From: Cenococcum geophilum 1.58
Lineage: Eukaryota > Ascomycota > Dothideomycetes > Gloniales > Gloniaceae
Direction of reading: 5' to 3'
Assembly (NCBI GenBank): GCA_001692895.1
Contig: KV748188.1
Coordinates: 1,302,001 to 1,366,000, forward strand
DNA: 64,000 nt
The notes under the pieces are model-generated. The model made no database searches. It saw nothing but the letters and a program-made list of their open reading frames with translations, and was not told the DNA's origin. Both the position numbers and the translations under genes were made by a program. Of this stretch, positions 48,798 to 59,438 are shown one piece after another. Positions within the stretch are counted from its first letter, which is position 1; every line of letters starts with the position of its first letter.

Positions 48798-49376
48798 GGT
48801 GGTTAAACGCGTGGTGTTTTAGTGCTTTAGTAGCTACCAGTTACCTACACGCAGAAGCTAGCTTAAGAGTGACTGCTATTAATAGGAATGCTGAAAAAGG
48901 CTTTACGGGAGACAGGCGTTTTTAAGAGCGGGATAGGGCTAAAAAACCCCGTGAGTAGAAACCTAGAAATTGAGTATTAGAAGTGAACGATATAATAGCA
49001 GGGGAAAATATATATATAGCTACTGTGGGAAAAGGGTTAAAGGAGCGTAGTATAGAAGGGAGGTTTCGTTAGGTAAGGGTAGTGCTTTTAGCAGAGGATA
49101 AGGATAAAGGTAGAAACTGGATTAGGTAGGCGGCGGACGTCTATGGCTTCTTAAATAGCTATTAAGGGACGTTTAGGGAGCTTTGAGAGGTGTGTTGTAG
49201 AGCTACACGCGCGCTTCTAGGTTTAGTGGGTAAGGGAGACCCTACCGCCCTTAGCACGCTTAGTACGTTGCAAAAGCGGCGATAGATATGGGTCTAAGCG
49301 AGGAGAAACAGCCTCCTAAAACGGGGGGTAGGAACCTCCAAATCCGGCTGCGTCTTCCCCAATAACAAGATTCTAG
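48798..49376 (-). promoter_or_regulatory. 5' terminal leader of the Starship-like block
   Basis: 579 bp between element edge and captain ATG. On the - strand it begins CTAGAATCTTGTTATTGGGG and has a GC-rich CpG-containing first 200 bp (GAAGACGCAGCCGG, GCGCGCG) unlike the AT-rich interior. It should hold the captain promoter and recombinase binding sites (inference); no TATA box or site was identified. Confidence 0.45.
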
Positions 49377-49768
49377 TAGTAATAATAATACCTAATTATT
49401 CTATATGTAATTAATATAGTATCTTAGATACTATTCTAATGTCTAATTTAGCCTTTTTATTTAACTGTCTATCTGCGGATAATATATAGTGGAAGTTACT
49501 GCTCTAACTCTTTGTTCCGCTAAGAATACCTCCTAAAATACTACTATAAATCTTAAATCTCTATCTAATATAATTTTGCTTAGTGCTCTATATTTTATAA
49601 ATACTTCTTTAATATAGATTTTAGCGATATCTTCTACTAATATCTCTTCTGTATATACTATAAAGTATCCCCACTTTATAAGCTTATCTACTATTACTAA
49701 AATTATATTATAATCTTATCCGGTAATAAGGTCTCTTAACTTTAATAACTTAATAATAAAGTCCTATA
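49377..49768 (-). pseudogene. Gypsy-A' integrase, middle fragment
   Basis: This - strand piece resumes the integrase where 12026 stops. It contains KEVFIKYRALSKIILD, then RDLRFI and the uninterrupted DNA corresponding to both insertion sites of gypsy-A (Copia and Ngaro-like). It ends at the 16-bp target duplication of the 1.36-kb insertion, within DFIIKLLKLRDLITG near the first catalytic Asp. Confidence 0.8.
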
Positions 49769-51124
49769 TATATATATATATATATATATCCATTGTATTA
49801 TACTACGTACAATACTGCGCATGTAGCCTCTAGGCTATGGCGCTATAGTTCTATATACATAAATCCTTTCTAGGCAGCTTAACATGTACTAGTAGCTAAG
49901 TGGACACTCTGGCCCGTTTTTAAATACTAGGGGAGTCCTAGCCTATTGGTGTTTTATCCTGATATTTTGCTTACTATGGTCCAGTTTACACCAAGAAATC
50001 GCACTAAGGAAATCCTGGCTCTTTTATCTATTTCTGCCGTATTCTGCCGTTCTTAGAGTAGAAAAAGCGCTCTAAAAGATAGATTTTGACATGGTTTTGC
50101 ACATAAGAATAAGAGGAACAATATAGCTTACTAGCTTNGAAGTAGCTACCAATTACCCCTAAGCGACTGTTTGTAGTAATGTACCCTATATCTCCTCCTT
50201 GCTAAAGAAAAGGGTAGAGAATTAGTAATTAGTAGGTACTCTCCCCAAAAGNAACCTACTAATCCTAGATTTACGTTNTAGAAAACGGGTATTTTATAAG
50301 GGCGAACCTNGTTACGTAAACCCACTCCCATAGGAAAATTTTTACAAGGTTGTCTGTATAGGGTATAAACACCAATTCGCCTATACACCTTATATTTAAC
50401 GTGCTAATNGTAACACNGGCCGGCCCCCTTCCCCTATCCCCTACTATAGCTACCCTAGCAGTGCATCGTCTGCGGTACGCCTGCGGTNCGCCTATGGTAC
50501 GCCTACGGTCCTCTGCCTGTAGCGCGACAGCCGTAAACCGGTTGTAGTAGAGGTCGTCTACTCTGCAGCAGACTAGTTGTAGAGGAGGTCATCTACCCTG
50601 CGGCAGACTGGTTGTAGAGGAGGTCGTCTACCCTGCGGCAGACTAGTTGTAGAGGAGGTTATCTGCCCTGCGGCAGACTGGTTGTAGAGGAGGAGGTTGT
50701 CTGCCCTGCGGCAGACTGGTTGAGGAGGAGGTCGTCTGCCCTACGGTAGACTGGTTAAGGAGGAGGTCGTCTGCCCTACGGTAGACTGGTTAAGGAGGAG
50801 GTCGTCTGCTTTGCGGCAGACTGGTTGAGGAGGAGGTCGTCTGCCTTGCGGCAGACTAGTTGTAGAGGAGGTCGTCTGCCCTACGGCAGACTGGTTGTAG
50901 TGGAGGAGGTCGTCTACTCTGTGGCAGACTGGTTGTAGTGGAGGAGGTCGTCTACTCTGTGGCAGACTGGTTGTAGTGGAGGAGGTCGTCTACTCTGTGG
51001 CAGACTGGTTGTGGTGGAATCGTTGGTTGAGGTGGCTAGCGTCGTGGTGACGTGTCTTTAGGGGGTATACAAACGGCGGCGCCCTTGCGACGACGGACGG
51101 AGGAGCAAAGGGGAGGCGACGGAC
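49769..51124. mobile_element. 1,356-bp un-RIPed insertion with 16-bp target-site duplication
   Basis: ATAATAAAGTCCTATA occurs identically at 49753-49768 and 51125-51140, flanking the insert; gypsy-A' integrase is continuous across it. The insert begins with a (TA)n run of about 22 bp, then unique sequence rich in CA/TG, then a GC-rich minisatellite, ending GGGGAGGCGACGGAC. A 16-bp duplication with a simple-repeat end fits target-primed insertion of a LINE- or SINE-type element read on the - strand (inference). No transposase or RT is visible. Isolated Ns occur at 50138-50488. Confidence 0.7.
50530..51020. repeat. GC-rich minisatellite, unit about 36 bp
   Basis: About 13 copies of GAGGAGGTCGTCTGCCCTGC followed by GGCAGACTGGTTGTAG. 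Each unit holds a short hairpin, GTCTGCCCTGCGGCAGAC. A smaller CGCCTGCGGTA repeat precedes it at 50470-50510. It is far richer in GC than anything else in the window. Confidence 0.9.
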
Positions 51125-54100
51125 ATAATAAAGTCCTATAATATTTTAATAGGTTATAGCCCTCTATACGGCTTATACCTCATTAGTTTATTTCTCTAAT
51201 AGTTTAGATATTCCTTTATAACTTTTCGCGCTAAGCTTTAAATTCCATTAATAATATACTTCTTCTAGAGTCTTAATACTAGGCCTATAGCTCTATTATA
51301 TCCTTAAGTTAATCCCTTATAGAAATCTTTTATAAATTGCTCTACTATGCTTCTTAGGATATACTTTATTTCTTGATTTTCGTATATATCTATCTATAGA
51401 TCTTCTAGCTATGCTTTTAGAATTCTTTATACCTAAAGGCTCTCTAGTGACTTATAAACTCTATCTAGTTTTTTTTAAGTTATTATAATTTTTAGATAAT
51501 TATACCTAATTAATCTATCTATGTTTTTTTGTAGTAAAGCTCCTAATAGCTTCTTATTATTCTATAGTTTAGCCTTTTAACTTAGAGTATCTGCTTATAT
51601 ATTGTCTATACCCTTAATATACTAAATCTTAAAATAGTATTCTATAAGTATCTCTGCCTATTTAACCTATCTTTAGTTAAGTTTATTTATTATTAGAAAT
51701 CCTATTAGGTTTTTATAATTTATCTTAACTATAAATAGGTTTTCTATACCTTATAAGAATGCTTTTTATTTTTTTAGTACTGTAACTATACCTAATAACT
51801 CCTTATTATAGATATTATAGTTTAACTTTAGTAGTGTTATCTTTTAACTATAATATGCTACTTAGTGCTATCTATCTTAATATTTCTATATAAAGTACGT
51901 CCCTAGTATATAATCTAATACATTAATTTTTATAACTATTTCTAGTTTTAGTTAATAGATCTTAAGAACTAGCTCCTAGGTAAATAACTCTTTAACTTTT
52001 TTTTAAATAATTGTTACTATTCCTCTCCCTATACCTATAGTTCTTCTTTCTTTATTAGTTGCGTAAATAGTTTAATATCCTTTAACTATTGCGCTATAAA
52101 CCTTTTATAGTAATTATAAAACCCTAGAAATAATTTTAATTATATAACGTTCTCTAGTTCTTACTAATTTACTATAGCCTTAATCTTCTTTAGATCTATA
52201 CTAAGTTAGCCTAGTTTAATAATAAATCTAATAAAATTAGTCTTCCTAGTAAAGAACTTGCATTTCTTAATTGCTATTAGTATCTATTCCTCTTATAGTC
52301 TTTTTAAGACCTATTTAACGTGTTCTCTATATTCTTCCTTAGTTATTAAGTAGATAATAATAATATTAAGATATATTATAACAAATTCATCTAAGTGTTC
52401 TCCTAATATATTATTAATACGCTTCTAAAATATTACTAGTGCGTTTATAAGCCCGAATTATATAACTAATAGTTTATATAGTCCTTCCTTTAACCTAAAG
52501 GCTGCCTTCTATTTATTTCCTTCCTTAATTCTAATCTAATAGTACGCCTATTTTAGATCTATCTTCGTAAAGATTTATATATTATCTATCCTATCTTAAA
52601 TTTCGCTAATTAAGGGTAAAGGATATCTATCCTTCCTAGTAATGCTATTTAACTATCTATAGTCGATATATAGCCTTAGTTTGCCGTTTTTCTTTAGTAT
52701 AAATAGTACTGGATAACCCGCTAATGACTATAATAGTCTAATATATCCTTTTTATAGGTTTTCCTAAATAAACTCTTTTAATACTCTCCTTCTTCTTTAG
52801 TAAGCTTATAAATTAGAAAGAACCTTAAACTTATTCCTAGTTTTAATTCTATTTTATAGTTCTATATTATATACTTTAATAGCTTCTTACTTTCTAGTAA
52901 CTATAGTTTCTTACTATACTTATAGTATTTCTTTAGTATATAGCTTAACCCTTTTTCTATTTCTTTATAGGTTGCTCCTACTTAGTACTATACTATCTTG
53001 GCCTATTATCGCATTTTATAGCGTTAAGTATCCCTAATATTAACCTAACCTATAATCTAATTGATTTTTAGATTATATTTCTATAACTAAGGCATTCCTA
53101 ATACTGCCTTATTATTTCCCAATAGTAATATATTAAAAGACATCTTAATTTATCTCTCTTTAATAGTTAACTAAATAGGTCCTATTTTAAGATTAATAAT
53201 GCCTCCTCTATAGGCTATTAGATCTCCTAAAATCGTTACTAATAGGTAAGGGTACTCTTTTTTCCTATATGGTAATCCCATTCTTTTAACTACTATTAAT
53301 AAAATATGGTTCCTTATTACTCTACTATCTATTAATACTTTAAACTATTAATCTTGCTACTTAATTTATAAATTTAGGTATTATCCTTAAATTCTTTTAA
53401 GGGTCTAAGGCTCTATTACTAGTTCCCCCTAGTCCTATAGGCCTCTACTTTCCTAACTATTAGCTGCTTAATCCTATTTATATTTAGTCCACTTTTAGCT
53501 AATACTTAGTTCGCTTTTTATCTTTAATATACTATAAATACGTATTTCCTAGGCATTCCTACTACTATTATCTATCTAGGCATTCTTCTATAAGAAATCT
53601 TCCTAGCTAAAATATTAAGTCCCCTTAGGTTTATACTTCTACTAGGTGCCAACTATATATATACTTAACGTTTCTATACTTTGCCTTATCTAGTACCTAA
53701 TATATTTTTACTAGCTACTTTCGGTTCTTATCTTTTAGTACTTTATATATATTGCACGTATTATCTACGTATATGATCTATACCAATATATAATATGCTT
53801 AGTATCTTAGGTTAACTCTTAACTTATCTTTATTCTTAAGTTTAAACCTCTTTTACGTTAATCTAAGCGTTATAACTTTATTTGCAAGTACTAAGATTTA
53901 CCTTTCGCTTCTCTAGTCCTCTAATTGCTCCTTTAGATCTTTTAACGTTATAATTAAGGCTCCTTTAATGTAACTTATAGCCTTTTCCGTAATTAGGTAG
54001 TCTTAAATAACCTTTTTATTTAGCTATATATAGAAATCTTCCTACTCGTCGTTATGCCTTTACCTATACTACTTTTAGTATAGCTGCTAGAGTGTATACA

Positions 54101-55100
54101 GCTTGTCCGTAAGGAAGTATCTTCTTATTACTATATTATAATAGCCCTTTATATATTGTTCCTTAAACCTAGTTAGAATTTCTAAATCCTCTTCTTATTT
54201 TAGTTTAGTAAGCTACTTAGCTCTTAGTGTGCCTATTTTAGGCCTATTAGTAATTCTTTATATAGGTGCTCTGTCCCTTATATAACCTAGTATACTAGAC
54301 CTTTTATCTAGTTTCTGTTCTTGCTATAAGGTAATTCTTACTCTAAATTCCTCTATAGTTTTTTTCTTTCTACGTCTTATAAGTAGATCCTTAAAGTCTT
54401 CTTACTTCTTAATCTTATTAATAGTCCTTATTTATATCTTAAAGTCTTAGTTCTATAGGATTCTTAATTTTAAGCTTACTTTTATCTTAAGCTTCGCTCC
54501 TACCTTAGTCTAACTAGGCTTAGGTGTTTTTATCTTATCTTAAAAGTCTTAAATCTTACTTATCTCGTCTTAAGAATCTTATACCTATAGGAAACTTTAC
54601 CCTAAGCTTATTTATATATCTTTAAACTAAGCTACTACTCTGCTCTATCGGTTTCTATCTGTTATAGGTTTTTAAGCATACCTTATTTTATTTTAAGAAT
54701 CTTGGTTATCTCTTATCTCGTCTTAAAAATTTTAAGCCTTTGGCTTCTTGCCTTTATTAAGCAATAAATTAGCACTAGTAGTTGTCTGCTTACTTAGTTT
54801 CTGTAAAACACTCTTTCTTTTATTTTATAAAGCAATAGATGCCGTATCTAATGGTATTATAATACCCGTTACTAAACCTTGCTTTATAGCGGTCTTAGTC
54901 TCTACTTTTAATATAACTTCTTTAGGGCTTATATATTTCTAGTAAACTGCCTTTATTACCTTATTGTCTGCAAATATTTCGCCTATATTAAACTTATCGT
55001 CTTTAATATCTAATCTGCGTAATAGTTCGTTAGTTCCCCTATACTCTAAATTTTTTAGCTCTTATAGCTAATAGCTTACGCTATACTTAGCGTCTTTATA
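51125..55100 (-). pseudogene. Gypsy-A' Pol: protease, RT, RNase H, start of integrase
   Basis: Read right to left. RT lies at about 52760-52020: DRYPLPLISEIQDRI, IFTKIDLK, AYYQIRIKEGNK, VIIYLNIIIIYL (YLDD now YLNI), then FFTRKTNFIRFIIKLGQL and LFLGFYNYYKRFI. RNase H and the integrase N-terminus follow to 51125 but are badly eroded. The protease motif was not found with confidence between 53000 and 55100. RIP-type stops throughout. Same family as gypsy-A on the + strand at 8405. The polyprotein continues, across the 1.36-kb insertion and the Starship-like block, at 49768 and 12026. Confidence 0.8.
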
Positions 55101-56294
55101 AATTTAGTATACGTTATTATAATAAAACGCGAAACTTTTAATTAAATATTTTTTTATTCCTTGTAGTATACTATTATCCCTTTATACGTATATGTCTTCT
55201 ACTATTAGTCTTATTCCTTTTATTATATAGTAATTCTAACTATCTTTATAATCCCTTATAAAATAACCTTATTTCCCGCAATTTATATAAGCTCTGTTTT
55301 TAAACTACTAATTTTACTATAGAGTCCGCCTAAACGTCTTCTGCTACTAAGATCCCTAGTTTAGCCTTTACTCCTTAGTCCTATAATTACTAAATCCTTA
55401 ACCTCTAGGTTTCTATAGTTTCTTACTCTATCTTTTATAGGCTTCTTTAGTACTACTTAGGTCTATTAGCTCTGCGCTATACTATAGTTTCTAACTTAGC
55501 TTAGGTTATTATATACTCTGCGCCTTATATAACTATAAAACTCTATCCTAACCTCTTTTAGCCTATTCCCTTTAGTAGATCTAATTATTAATCTTAATCG
55601 CTTAATCTATTAATTCCCATAGGGTGTCTGCATCTTCTATTAGAATAATTACGTTTTAGACTTTAGCCTTAAGTCCCTACTTATACTATGCCATAAGCGC
55701 CTTATTATTTTACTTAACTTATATAGCTAGCGTCTGGAACTACGTTATATACTTAATCGCTAAGGTTTATTACGTAATGTCTTAAAGTTTTTTTTCCGCT
55801 ATAGTTACTACCTCTAGGTCTCTAAATATTTATATAAGTCGCTCTATAAACCCCTCCTAGTTTAAGAATATAAATTATACCTCCTAATTAGTGGTCGTTA
55901 TTCCATTTGCCTATATTTCCGTAAGGTAAGGCTTAAACTACTTAAGTGCTCTTCCTAATAGGAATAGTCCCGCATAGGCTATTCGATCTATTAGTGTTAG
56001 TAGCTTTACCCCTTCTTATATAACCTTAAAGTGCATCTATATAAGGAATCCTTTAAGCTTTAACCTCTCTCCTAAGAATCTCTTAATTAATAGTAACTTA
56101 ATCCTTACTATACTAACCCTATTAATCCTTTCTTCTAACACTATATTATTTATTATTAACTAGTTAACTATCTTTTATAGTTATCTAACCGTTACAGGTT
56201 ACTATAAGTAAGTATTTATTATACTAGTATTACCTACTAACCTTAAAGTAGTTACAGCCGTTAATGGCGTTATAGTGGCTGCTTTTAGTGGCAT
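55101..56294 (-). pseudogene. Gypsy-A' Gag with zinc-knuckle remnant
   Basis: Starts at ATG 56294 (MPLKAATITPLTAVTTLR), 46 bp inside the 5' LTR end. Near 55300-55245 a CCHC knuckle remnant reads NCGK*GYFIRDYKD (* a RIP stop): first and last Cys and the His have become Tyr, typical of C-to-T/G-to-A decay. The stretch between is helical and eroded. Gag would form the particle and bind RNA. The Gag/Pol border is approximate. Confidence 0.65.
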
Positions 56295-56339
56295 ATTGTT
56301 TAACTTTTTATATTTAACACTATAACTAGGTAGTAATTA

Positions 56340-56763
56340 TATAACGGAACCTTATAGCAGGTACTATAATAGGCTTATTATTAGGCTAGGTGTATAGGTA
56401 ATACAAATTAAAGTTAACAACGTAATAATAACTAGTGGAGTAGTTGCCTAATAGATTAACTCTAATTATATTCTGAGAATTACTATAAGGAAGGAACTAT
56501 CTAGGTAGGGACTAAGGGTCCTTAAATACACAACTATACTCCTATAAAATCCTTCTTATATATAATATACATCTACTCTATCTACTCTATTATAGATTAT
56601 ATAGATTACACAGATTATATAGATTACGTTATATAACCTTAGTTACTATTCCTCGTTATATAGCTCTATTGGCTCTATCCTAGACTATACCTAGATTAAC
56701 TAACTAGCTTCTTCCAACTCTTCTCTAAGTAGTTATAATATTGTACTTAAAGCATCCGTAACA
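56340..56763 (-). repeat. Gypsy-A' 5' LTR (424 bp)
   Basis: On the - strand it starts TGTTACGGATGCTTTAAG and ends GGTTCCGTTATA. It is the best-preserved LTR of the family and matches 9944-10353 and 10354-10627. The gag ATG lies 46 bp downstream of its end. Confidence 0.8.
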
Positions 56764-57145
56764 ATGCTCTTTAGTTTATCTACTTATTAGGCCGTAAAGA
56801 CGTTCTTACCATAACTAGCTTAGCGCAGGCGAGGTATAGGTAAGGCGCCTATAAAATATAGTCGCCCCGCATTAGAGAATAGTAGAATTTAGTTTTATAG
56901 TTCTATATTATTAAGAACTAAATACTTATTACATTCCGCTACTATTATTATATTACTATATACCCTTAAGACCTTAACGTCCTAATAGTTCTAAATTCTT
57001 ATCCCTTTTTAGGGGTAGCGGCCTAACAATATAGCGGTCTACTAAGGCTACGACTATATAGCAACAGCCCTCTATTAAAAAGACGACCTATATTTATTAA
57101 CTATATTGCATTTTATTAACCTAATAGCGAGATATAGGCGTAACG
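56764..57145 (+). other. 5' leader of gypsy-B, LTR not resolved
   Basis: Lies between the gypsy-A' LTR and gypsy-B gag. GGGGTAGCGGCC near 57013 could be a decayed primer-binding site. I found no matching second copy downstream, so no LTR pair can be given. Confidence 0.35.
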
Positions 57146-58300
57146 TTAGCGTAGTATATAGTACTAAGTCTGGGGATTAGCCCTAGAACAATATAGGTAA
57201 ACCTACATCCTAGATAAAACTAGAAGCTATAGGCGAGGATACTATATAAAAAGAAATACGATGGCTAGAGAATAAGAAGCTATAACTTCTAAAGTAAGGA
57301 AAACTACAGTTGCTTAAGGAGGAGATGGAAATACTAAGACGGCGTTAACGCGGTAAAGTAACGTTAACTCCCGTTCCTAACCTAGATCTAATACCTTAAA
57401 GTATCCTATTAGAGTACTTAGATAGTAGCTTAATATATCTAAACCTTAAGAAGAAGGCTACTAATATAATAGGTACTCTAGTAAAACGGGCTATTAAAAT
57501 AAAAAAGATTGCTCTATATTACGGTAAGACTATATAAAAGCACTAAGACTTCTATAATAGCTTAAAGCTAGCGTTTTTCCTAAAGGCCAATGCCTTCGCG
57601 AATAAGGATACTAAAGTTATATTTACTATATAATATATAAAGGGGACTAATAAAACCCTTTAGCTATAATATAAAAAGAACTATTTAGATATATAGTTTA
57701 CCTAAAAGGAGCTAATAGAATTCCTACTTAACTAGATTAAAAATCCTATTAATTAAGAACTTTATATAGCCCTAACTTATATAAGGGCAATATAGCGAAC
57801 CAATTAACCTATAAATAAGTTTGCTGCTTACCTAACCTCCTTAAAGGCATAAATTAACCCTCCTTATAATGTAAAGCATTTAATAATATATCTATTCGCG
57901 AAGCTATAGCTAAAGCTAAGGCTTACTATTACTAATTATTGGGAATTTCTATAAACTTAAAATTAGCTAGTTTCCCTAGCTGCCCTATTAAAGGAAAACT
58001 AGAAAAGCGCAAGCGCCCTATAAGCTAGAAGTAATAGGCGCGCTATAAACTTAAATATAAAAACAACCCTATTAGGTAACTTAGGAAAACTAAACTTTAA
58101 AAACACCGCTAGCAATATAACGTTAGGGTAAAGTAATACCGCTAGGGGTTTAACCTAACCTAAGGGGAACTATAAAACTTATAGTAAGCTAGAATATTAG
58201 TGGCAATAGTGCCTAGAGCAGTAATAGTAACAGTAGCCGCCTCCTAATAGCGTAAACGCTATCTTTACGCTAGGAAAAGGTAGGTGCTTTTAAAGCCCCT
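57146..58300 (+). pseudogene. Gypsy-B Gag
   Basis: The + frame reads KLQLLKEEMEILRRR (coiled coil), then LYYGKTI, FYNSLKLAFFLKANAFANKD and FTIQYIKGTNKTLQLQYKK, then FTQKELIEFLLN, the capsid block of chromovirus Gag. A Gln-rich stretch near 58200-58240 follows. No zinc knuckle is legible. The frame is broken only by RIP-type stops. Confidence 0.7.
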
Positions 58301-59226
58301 TATACCTATAAGGTATAAGCTACTACTAAATTATAAGGAAGCTATTACTATTTTAAGAGAAGTCCTATCTAAGTAGACCTAAAAGGAGACCTTAGTAATA
58401 CTTAATCTCGGCGCCGAAGTAAATATAATTAATTAGCAATTCATAATAGAGTATAACTTTAAAATACTAAACGCAAAATTGCCTACCTACTCCTAGTTAA
58501 ATAAAACTTAGGCCTATTACTATAAAGCCTATAAGGTACTATTAAGAATAAAGAACAGCTGGGGTAGAATTAGGGAAGTAACCCTTATCTACTATAAAAT
58601 GGCTAATATATCCCCTACTATCACCCTAGGTATACTAGGGTTAAAGAAGGCCTAACTTCTTATTAACTATAAGGTAAAGGTATAGCAATAAAAGCTAGAC
58701 GGCTTATCCCTATTACTATAAACCCCTAAGGGTTTCGTAAAGTCTCTTTAGAGGGAATCTAGGGTCTTCGCCTTAGTAATTACTAGATTAATACCTAGTA
58801 AGTAAAACAACAGCAGCTTACTAGTCTTTCCCCTACAGTTAAAAAAGTTAGTAATATTTTCTTATCTAAGGAAGTAGGGAAGCTACCCTAATACTACTAG
58901 GCGACTATACTATTAACCTAAAAGAGGGATAGGAGGTTATATATAGGCTACTTTATAACCTCTTAGTTAAGGAGCTAAAGGTACTAAGGGAGTACTTAGA
59001 TAACGCCTTAGCTAAAGGCTAGATTTAACTAAGTACTAGTCCTATAGGGGCACCTATCCTATTTATACCTAAAAAGGATAAAAAGCTATAGCTTTATATA
59101 AACTATAGAGGCCTTAATAAGGTAATAATTAAGAATTGTCTTATATTACTATTAATTAATAAAACCTTAAACCGCTTAGTAGGATCTAAGATATTTACTA
59201 AATTAGACCTAATAAATACGTACTAC

Positions 59227-59438
59227 GGAGGTGCGTTTTAAAAGTCTTTGCCGGCCCTGCCTAGGTTAAGCCTAAAGAGCCCACATATAGCCGAAAATTG
59301 GGCGCATTCTAAGCCGGTTCTAGGGAATCTTAGGCGCCATTGGGCGGCTTCTAGCCCGTTACCCTACCAACCTTAAGGCAGCTACCGCCAATAAGACCTC
59401 CTAATAGGGGGCGGCGAAGACTTTTAAAACGCACCTTC
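59227..59438. mobile_element. 212-bp MITE with 27-bp terminal inverted repeats in gypsy-B RT
   Basis: Terminal repeats start GGAGGTGCGTTTTAAAAGTC at the left and, in reverse complement, GAAGGTGCGTTTTAAAAGTC at the right, pairing for about 27 bp. The 7-bp target duplication GTACTAC is at 59220-59226 and 59439-59445. Removing one duplication plus the element restores the RT frame. No coding. It keeps CA/TG, so it either inserted after RIP or was too short to be recognised. Confidence 0.9.

Larger units (their letters stand above)
12027..49376 (-). mobile_element. Starship-like giant transposon (about 37.35 kb), RIP-degraded, 5' end at right
   Basis: The block splits gypsy-A' integrase. The right edge is placed because the flank (49377 onward) follows the uninterrupted gypsy-A copy (8540-8572) up to ...ATTACTA. 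The left edge is placed less exactly (12021-12036). Candidate 6-bp target copies are TTACTA at the right edge and TAACTA at the left (one mismatch), both read on the - strand. At the right edge TTAC is followed after seven bases by A, the TTAC(N7)A form I remember for Starship sites. A DUF3435 recombinase gene starts 579 bp inside the right edge and reads inward, as captains do. Cargo: BTB, 27-residue-repeat, FunK1-type, AAA+ and Myb/SANT gene remnants plus a LINE. The boundary call is strong, the Starship name a well-supported inference. Confidence 0.72.

Noticed and set aside
50146..50388. 80-codon open frame on the - strand
   Set aside because: It contains several undetermined bases, has no recognisable motif and lies in the non-coding-looking 1.36-kb insertion.
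54748..54942. 64-codon open frame on +
   Set aside because: Antisense to the gypsy-A' Pol/Gag region; no motif.
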